This document shows, one piece after another, positions 56,766-64,000 of a DNA stretch of 64,000 nt. Each line of letters opens with the position of its first letter. The stretch's first letter is position 1. Below the pieces are notes generated by a model. The model was not told where the DNA came from. It searched no databases and saw only the letters and a program-made list of their open reading frames with translations. The position numbers and the translations under genes were made by a program. The DNA comes from Euwallacea fornicatus (taxonomy: Eukaryota > Arthropoda > Insecta > Coleoptera > Curculionidae), in the NCBI RefSeq assembly GCF_040115645.1, contig NC_089574.1, positions 682,001-746,000 of the forward strand, in the 5' to 3' direction.

Positions 56766-59700
56766 CTATACGGGCGAGTGCCTAGACGACACTTTACTTA
56801 AATCTACATAGAATTTGCCACTGGCAGCGTCAAGTTGTCTGGACAGGGCTGCAAACTTGGGCCGATCGTCCGGATTTTTCTGCCAGCATTGTAGCATAAC
56901 ATTGTATAACTGATCCGTACACATCTCTGGCTTTTCTAATCGTTTGCCTTGCAAAACGTGGGCTATCACTTGGTCGTTATTAAAAGTTTTGTAAGGGAAA
57001 GCTCCTGCAAGACCGCCGATAACGCAATAGTCTTAATAACAGAATAAAGCTTTACCCAAACTGGCAATTTCCCAAAGTACCACTCCAAACGACCACACGT
57101 CCGTTTTGGTGTTACATATCCTGGATTCGATGGCTTCGGGAGCCATCCATCGAAGCGGCTGTCTTTTGTGTACACTATTCACATACACTCCAGACCTAGC
57201 CATACCAAAATCTGATATTTTTAATACTTTGTCTTCACTGACTAGTATATTTCTTGCTGCTAAGTCTCTAAAATTAAAAATTGATATTTTTATAAGGCGG
57301 GCAATGAATATATTAAAAAGTCGGAGTTTCACCAAGAAGATGAGGAAGTCATGTAACCCGGCAGAATATACAAGCTCTGTCTAACACCACATTAACACGA
57401 GAATAGAACAACCGATTCAATTATCAATATATTAATATTATAATTATATCATGTTTCATCTATGCTTGCAATCAATGCGGGCAAGTGCCCTTTATTTTCG
57501 GGAATAAAGAGAGATGGGATGGTATATGGTAATATGGAACTTTCGGTATCATTATAATATTGTTTTTAGCCAGAAATTCACTAAGAAGCGATGAAATCTG
57601 ACCGAGCGTATTATCATGGCGTAAAAACCATGCATTGTTGCGTGACAAATTTCGGCGTTTTTTCGAATTTCTTCACGCAAACGAAGTTAAACTTGTGATT
57701 AATATTCTTTATTGACCATTTCAACAAAATTTAATATAAATTCTTTGACCCATTCTTCAAAGATCGCCGCTCGTGTCCAACACCCTTTTTGACAGTTGTC
57801 CATAGACTAAACTTTTAACATGTCCACCGATGTACACATTGTTTAGAGACATGTTTACCAACACAACTAGCGAAAAATTCCCTAAATAGAATTAATACAG
57901 CCCATAAAATTACAAAATTCCTATTATTTTTTGAATACACCTCGTAATTCCGAGTTTTAAATGGAAGTACCAAAGAAACGACTAAACCAAATATCGACAT
58001 ATTATATATTTTTGAGATCAGAAAATAAATCCCTATTTAATATTTATCAAATATTTAAAGCGTTCCATTACAAATTTACCGGATTTATGTACTATTTTAA
58101 CTTTGCAATATTGATCTCTTGTGTTACGTAACATTTTCTTGCGATTAAGTATCAATAGGGGCATTCTACGTTGATAAACGCTAAGTCCGAAGAAAATGAC
58201 GACAAACTAAAGAATATAGTTGGGAGGACGTAAAAGTGGAAAATGGAAAATTTTGAGAAATATGGGGTTCCTTTGATTCTCTTAATCTAATTATATAATC
58301 ACGTTTCCTCTTAGCTATTTAATTCACAAATAATGTTCTCTACTTACCTGTGAGTAATATCTATGTTTTCAAGAAAAGCCATTCCATTGGCAATCTGCAA
58401 CGCAAAGCTGCAGAGTTCCCTGTTATCTAATATTGACTTGGCGTTCTCGCACACTTCTCTCGAACTTTCGTCTAGAGGAGTAGAGGGGTAGGATTCTAAC
58501 GGGGTTAGAAGGGCTAAAAAGTACCACTATCTAAAAATTAAGTCCACTCGAAGAGTCATAAATCTGTTACGAAGCAACATAATTAAGTAAATAAAAGATG
58601 AAGTAAGCGAATACTTGCTTTCAGTTGCCGATGGGAGTCCACCGGATGTGCTGGAATTAGGAGTAAGAGGCGCCAAACTAGTAGGTTTCATAAGAGCCAT
58701 GTCTCTATTCATCTCGTTTTGCTTGACTAAAATCTTCAGGTCTCCTCGATCTGGAGCCTTTATCATCTTTGTTTTGGATACTTCCACGGGGGATCCTGGC
58801 GAGTTTGGAGTTATCGGCATTTCCGGAGTAATGTAAGAGTTTGTTTCTGAACTACAAGTACTTCCCGTGTAATCCCTGTAAAAATGGTTATTAGGGCACG
58901 GTAATAATAACTGGCGTTCATTGAACAAAACCTCGCCGTAGGCAATTAACTGTAAACGCAGAGAGTTGATTAAGCCATTTGCTATTTATCATCAAATGCC
59001 TCTGATATGCCCGTACTTACTCGAGGCTTCTTTTTAGTGATCACTCTTTATAATCTCCTACAGAAGTGTTTTTTTTCAGGATCTAGAGCCTTTTTCAAAT
59101 CTACTTACTCAAAAACTAGGTTGGTGTACTTTAATTTTTCCGAGTCTGAGATGGATATAGACAGATAGTTTTCCACCACCATATTACTGAAACAACAAGT
59201 TCTTCAGCAGTTATTGCAAACATTAGCATCGCTTATTACTCCGGAAAAAAACGTCGATTGGTCTCAATCCTCGTATTTTCCTCAAATTGCTTCCTCAACA
59301 CCGTTAAATACGTTTTCAGCGACCCACAGGGCACTAGTTCCATAATCATCAAGTAAGGCGTCTCGAAAGTAACGCAGCCGAGCAGTTTTATTACGTTAGG
59401 ATGAGAACCGCACTTAGCAATTTTCTTCATAACTGCTATTTCCGCTAGAAAGTCGGATATTTCTTCCGCTGATGAATACTCTGGAATTTTAAAAATTTAT
59501 ACATACACATTTTTATGAGCCCCAACAAACTATTAACTCGTTGGTAGCTTTACAGGAGAAATAGCTTCCATGGAGACAACAAGGCTTACCGAAAGGTTTT
59601 TTAACAGCTACTTCACAATATCCATCTGTGGTGTTATAGACGTTGGCCTTGTAAACCTTCCCAAATGCTCCTCCTCCAATCTCGTTTTTAAGAATGATCT

Positions 59701-62700
59701 TGTTTCTAGGAAGTTCGAACACATCGAATTTGTACACGTTCTGAAAGAATTCACTCAACAAATTTTATGAAAAGCTCTATATGAAAGCATTTGCACGTTT
59801 ATGCGTTGCACACGCGCAATAGCGCAATAGATCTACGGCATTTTGAGAATCAAGCCCTACCCTTAACTAACATGAACAAATCAGAATTATCCTCTTGACT
59901 CACCTCCATGAACTCCAGTGGGGTGTAGTGAGTATTTATCACTTCCTTCCTATTACCAAAATAACGCATTTTAAGGCTGCTTATAATGGTGCTACATTTA
60001 GAAACTCACCGTAAGTTTGAGACACCTATTGACGCACTAGGACTGTTAAGTCGTGAGTTATTGGTGTAAGGAAAGTATCGGTCCAATTTCTCTAACAAAC
60101 GAGGAATCTTCTTGAGTGTAATAAAGAAGATAATGAAACATCCAACGAGCGCGAAAAATATGTACAGTAGGCCCTTAGGGGTCAAGGATGCTTTGAGGTC
60201 CGGTTCTTTCGGCACTGAAAAATGAAACATGGAACTAATTTGATCGAATTAGTATGAGATTTAATGGCCGAGAGAAATAAAATTTGTATGTGTATAGTAT
60301 ATACAGTGTGGTAAATTTGACTGGAATAAAATCGACGCTTACGTTCTCGAAATATTCGCCGTTGACTTTTAACACAGTTTTTAACAATGATAAAACTCAT
60401 CCCTCACATTTTCTAAAGTATTTGGGGTGACTTGCATAATTTGATTTCTTATGCGTTCTTTGAGTTCGTTAATATCATATGATTTCGTATTGTAAACCTT
60501 ATATTTCAAATATCTCCGTAAAAAGAAATCAAGAGGAGTGAAATCGGGAAATCCCGACGGCCATTTTATTGAGCCTTTTTTCCTTTACATTGATTTGGAG
60601 AGGTTTCATCTAGGTATAAGCGAACGTTCCGAGCAAAATGTGGTGGTACTCCATCTTTTGTAACCAAATCCGTTAGTGAAACATATCTGGATTTACTTCG
60701 TTAGGGAACAAATTAGATAATGTAGGGACCAGTTGGTCTTGAAGAAATTCTAAATATCGTTGGCCCTTTAAATTTTGACCGAAAAATATTGATCCCATTG
60801 ATCAGTTTCCTATGATACCTGTCCAAACATTTACTGCTGTGGAAGGTACCAAACCACAAACTATGTGCCTTTCTGTTGTTATACCATAATACTGGTGCTG
60901 GAAGCAATTTTTTGCTTTGAAATCCAGACGTGCAAAGTGTTTTTTCGTTAGTCAAGATGTTCGAAAATTTTATTTGTTTTAATGATATTTATTGCCCTAA
61001 GTTTATAATCAGATTCAAAAAGTTCGTTAAATATATTTAATATTATCACCATTATCAGCGATAACCTCGTATTTTTACATAGATAGGTAATTGAATTGAA
61101 AACTGAATTAGCTCTTAGCGGAATTAAGTGGCTAACTGCGTGATCCAAGTAAATAAGCAATCAGCGATGCTTACCTTGCATTGAAAATTTGTCGTGATAT
61201 TCGCAGGTATCCAACGTCATATCAACGAAAATGACGTATTCTTGACCAGCATTGAAAAGTCGAACTGGTAGAAAGACAACGTTATTGTCATTGTCAAAGG
61301 CGAGTTGACTAGGAGCGACTGTAGTCAATATCTCATTTGCAGCATTGTTGCTGTTGGAAGTTTATCAATACTGTCTCTTAATGGTATGCAGTGGGGGAAT
61401 CGACTTTGATTGAGTGATACTTACAACCAAATTTTATCGAACACTTGTTCCAAACTTCGATCGGACCGACTATTATTGGTCACATTGAACATTACCGCCA
61501 AATGTCCACTAGGCTTGACCTCGTGAGAGTAGTATTCAAAGGGTGATGGCGTAACGTCACATGCGCAGACCGCATCTACACAATCTTTCAAAAAATATAT
61601 ATACATATATACGTAAATACACTTTGAAATTCTATTCTTGCCGCCAATAGTCACCTGGAATTTTATAATCACGGGTGTCTGCCAGCAAACAGCTACTATT
61701 ATGCCACAGGGCTTCAGCAGAAAATTCGAAAAAGTACCGACAACCGTGGACTAAAGGTTCAGCAGGATGTCTCAGTCTCTCAATATCAGGTTCAATAAGA
61801 AAATTTTTCTGAAAGTTACTATTAATATAAAGGGTGACCCACCGAAAATTCTCCACCGAAGTTTTCTGTCTTATAATGTAGAAAGCACGAAAACCCCCGA
61901 ACCAGCAACTTTAATTTCAAGGGGGTAATATTTCTTTAGTGTAATAATTTTCCCAGGTCTAATTTCCAAGCGAAGAATTTTCACCCCAAAGGTCTTAAAT
62001 GAGAAGGAATAACATGTTATACGTCACATTAAAGGACATTCAACTGCCTTTTCAACATTATCTTATTTTTTAATTTTTGATGAGCAGTTTTTAAAAAATC
62101 GAGATTTAAAAGCCATGCCATCGATTTCACTTACTAATTATTACATTTTATTACATGTTGAAAATGACCAGTACCTATCTCCATACGGTAGTAGAGATAT
62201 TGTTCAAAGTACTCTTTGACATTAGTCAGCATTCTTGCGTGCGTCGCATAAATTTTTGACTTTAAATAGCTTCATAAGGAAGTCTAGCGGAGACAAGTCT
62301 AGCGAACGAGCAGGCCATTCAATGGGTCCTCTTCTCCCAATCCATAATTGAGGAAATGTTTCGTCTAAAAATTGCCTTACTGTTCGTACATTTTCCTGCT
62401 TTGTACGCCACAAGACAGAATACGTCGGTGCATTACCCTGTATTTTATTCATAATATATTTTGTCCCACCGCTTACATTAACGGGAATGTTCCGATCACC
62501 ATAGAGCGCACTGCAATTCGTATCTATGGCCAGATCGAAGTATGAAAAGTTAGCTGAAAAATACCAGGAATAAATAAGAGGAAGAAATGGCATCCGTGAT
62601 ATTTACAAAGAGGGTTCCTCCATGAAATATTCAGGCGGATGTATTTGTTGTCGTCGGTGAACGAATTTATAGTCAATTCGTCAAACAGAGAGGTAGATGG

Positions 62701-62959
62701 GTTTGAACATGAAATTCTCTCGGTTTTTGTAGTGTCCTCAAAGCACATCATCAATGATAGCTAAAAATTAGTGATATTTTCCTTCATAATGTGAAAAAAT
62801 GAACGAGTAAAGATGCTTCAGCCAAAAACGCTACAATATATTATCGTTATTATGCTAAACACTGGAACTCAAACATTAATCCCTTCACTCTTAATAAATA
62901 GTGTTTATACTTGCCTCTGCTAAGAGAAAAATTATCCAAAATATGGACTTGAGGAACAT
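56766..62959 (-). CDS. torso: Torso-like receptor tyrosine kinase (split kinase)
   Basis: Single-pass receptor kinase; insect Torso receives PTTH in the prothoracic gland and Trunk at embryo ends, signalling through Ras/ERK. Fifteen coding exons (minus): 62959-62915, 62760-62607, 62553-62477, 61808-61655, 61584-61425, 61350-61175, 60214-60010, 59976-59904, 59740-59590, 59480-59240, 59186-59109, 58875-58619, 58513-58348, 57267-57056, 57004-56766. They close in frame as 795 aa. Signal peptide MFLKSIFWIIFLLAE; Cys-bearing, FNIII-like ectodomain (LNISWRNPLSNFSYFDLAI); TM GLLYIFFALVGCFIIFFITL (~270-289); Gly loop GGGAFG (370-375), Lys in AVKK (~395); a ~150-aa Ser/Pro-rich kinase insert; HRDLAARN (645-652), DFG (665-667), APE (688-690). 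No Ig domains, arguing against PVR/FGFR. Two introns use GC donors (see findings). Torso is the best fit; another split RTK is possible. Confidence 0.8.
60300..60960 (-). pseudogene. DD41D transposase relic in Torso-like intron 6
   Basis: Minus strand: ITTERHIVCGLVPSTAVNVW, GSIFFGQNLKGQRYLEFLQD, then HILLGTF-type remnants, SIKWPSGFPDFTPLDFFL-like third-aspartate block and a tail ending NTLENVR. Counting through the readable part gives 41 residues between second and third aspartates. A terminus tatatacagtgtggtaaatt lies at its left edge (60299). Stops and shifts abound. Occupies most of intron 60215-61174. Confidence 0.72.
61831..62475 (-). pseudogene. DD41D transposase relic filling Torso-like intron 3
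   Basis: Minus strand around 62430-62150: GNAPTYSVLWRTKQENVRTV, then FLDETFPQLWIGRRGPIEWP and ARSLDLSPLDFLMKL, followed by DARKNAD and a degraded tail ending PYGDRYWSFS. The second catalytic aspartate has become N (GNAP for DGAP). A terminus-like ataaagggtgacccaccg at about 61833 marks the left edge, only some 20 bp from the exon 4 acceptor (61809-61811). The right edge lies against the exon 3 donor at 62476. Confidence 0.7.
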
Positions 62960-63062
62960 TTTTATCTAATGGCCCTATTTGAATAAATTCATAGCAATTC
63001 GGTAAGCTACGTGCGCGAATGATTTTGAATTATGCGAGGACCAACGGCACTTGTCATCCATC
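62960..63062 (-). other. Predicted 5'UTR exon of the Torso-like gene with a uORF
   Basis: Acceptor ttttccttgcag precedes 63062, so the exon before the signal peptide probably starts there and another noncoding exon lies upstream. An upstream ATG at 63061 opens a 28-codon frame (MDDKCRWSSHNSKSFAHV...) that ends at 62975, fifteen bases before the main ATG. Confidence 0.45.
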
Positions 63063-64000
63063 CTGCAAGGAAAATTGAAATCTTTCTCAATAGACTGCTT
63101 AAACACTAATTTTAATCTTTAAATTTTATTAAGTGATGATGAGAAATGTCATGTTGATGAGAGATAAGAGATGCCAACAAGAGAGAGAAATTATGAGAGA
63201 AAAATCAGAAATATGCCGGAAATTCCATCAGGGAGGATCAGAATAGCAGGATTGGAGTAGATCGACCTCTGGAAATGTTTACTTTAATTTGGAATAATAT
63301 TAATTTCAAAAGCTTGTTTGGTTTTGGACAATCCTCACGAGGAATCATGCAAGTAGTCAATCCACTTAGTTATCTTGTGAATCTTCAGTCCAAAATCAAT
63401 GAACATCCTAAACTAAATAGTAGAAGTTATACCTACTGCTTCGGAAAAAGTTACTCTTTCTGGTCAGGTGGAAAAGGTGCCTTGAAGCCCTGTCAAATCA
63501 TGATTTTCAAATAATTACCAAGCAACTAGCCCTGCATGAGACGACAAGAAAGTGTTTATTTTTATTTTACTCACTTAACTTTAATAACGAAATCTTTTTA
63601 ATAAATATGACTCTGGAGTCACGACGGCTCATGTTTGACTAAGAATTTCCAGTAAAAACCTTTTCGGAATGTCCTGTATCTAGAAATGATTTTCATGTAA
63701 ATAATTTCTAGAACATTTTACTCCTGATGTTTTACTTGTTTTATCAATGAACAAGTCGGATGTGCTACTCTGGTCTTTGCTGAGTCCGATATTCCTCGTC
63801 CAAATCCGATTACCGCCTTCCTACTGTTTAAGTTCAAAATATTACCACCACATTTTTACTACATAATTTTAGTAGCTATGATTCACATTCCTCCAGTTAA
63901 AAATATAGAGAGCTCTTGAGTTTAATAAAAAAAACAAAGAACAGGCGGATGCTGTCGTGTTCTCTACTATAAGATAAATTTTTTTATCTCTTTTATAAAA
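63063..64000. other. Upstream flank of Torso-like gene
   Basis: No exon, promoter element or repeat that I can support. A 79-codon plus-strand frame at 63275-63514 is unexplained but has no recognised motif. Confidence 0.4.

Noticed and set aside
63275..63514. 79-codon frame upstream of the Torso-like gene
   Set aside because: No motif, no splice or promoter context; length is expected by chance.
1..64000. CRISPR arrays, operons, rRNA, tRNA genes
   Set aside because: No regular short repeats with unique spacers, no clustered co-directional bacterial-type genes, no rRNA; no cloverleaf with A and B boxes was found by eye, though a covariance-model scan would be decisive.

Overview
The window is a piece of arthropod, almost certainly insect, nuclear DNA. 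It is AT-rich (one CpG-rich island aside), has short-to-medium GT-AG introns, and carries five single-copy protein genes with clear animal orthologues among a very dense load of transposon remains. A Torso-like receptor kinase and an Rbp6/Musashi start favour an insect, possibly a beetle; the order cannot be fixed from sequence alone. No CRISPR array, operon, rRNA or convincing tRNA was seen.

Layout. 1-26.4 kb: no host coding exon recognised. By inference this is downstream intron of an Rbp6/Musashi gene whose first two coding exons lie on the minus strand at 26591-26527 and 26455-26415 in a CpG-rich promoter. It holds a mariner relic, an intact Tc1-type element (1551-2979), a DD43D transposase relic between ~500-bp inverted repeats (3962-5542), a near full-length I-clade LINE with a 9-bp target duplication (9227-13946), a tyrosine-recombinase relic, a Merlin element with 8-bp target duplication (18378-19675) containing an A-tailed retro-insert, and a Tc1 relic hosting a DD41D insertion. 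26.6-32.4 kb: intergenic, with a four-copy ~256-bp tandem array and a Tc1 relic.

32.4-53.3 kb is the gene-rich part: a DDX28-like mitochondrial DEAD-box helicase (minus) head-to-head with a carnosine N-methyltransferase-like gene (plus), then mitochondrial methionyl-tRNA synthetase (plus) and an AnsA-type L-asparaginase (plus). 56.8-63.1 kb is a 15-coding-exon split-kinase receptor tyrosine kinase, best read as Torso (795 aa, minus). Exon models were built by hand from splice signals and reading phase; the complete genes close in frame from ATG to stop, with a few ambiguous junctions flagged.

How they relate: the DDX28-like protein (large mitoribosomal subunit assembly in its family) and MARS2 both serve mitochondrial translation, but no co-regulation is visible. 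CARNMT and asparaginase are metabolic enzymes; Torso is the receptor for PTTH/Trunk signalling in insects; Rbp6/Musashi proteins bind mRNA. The main unusual biology is in the mobile DNA and in intron structure (two inferred GC-AG introns in one gene, an 18-nt candidate microexon, a stop-free 54-nt intron, and a 101-nt intronic hairpin).
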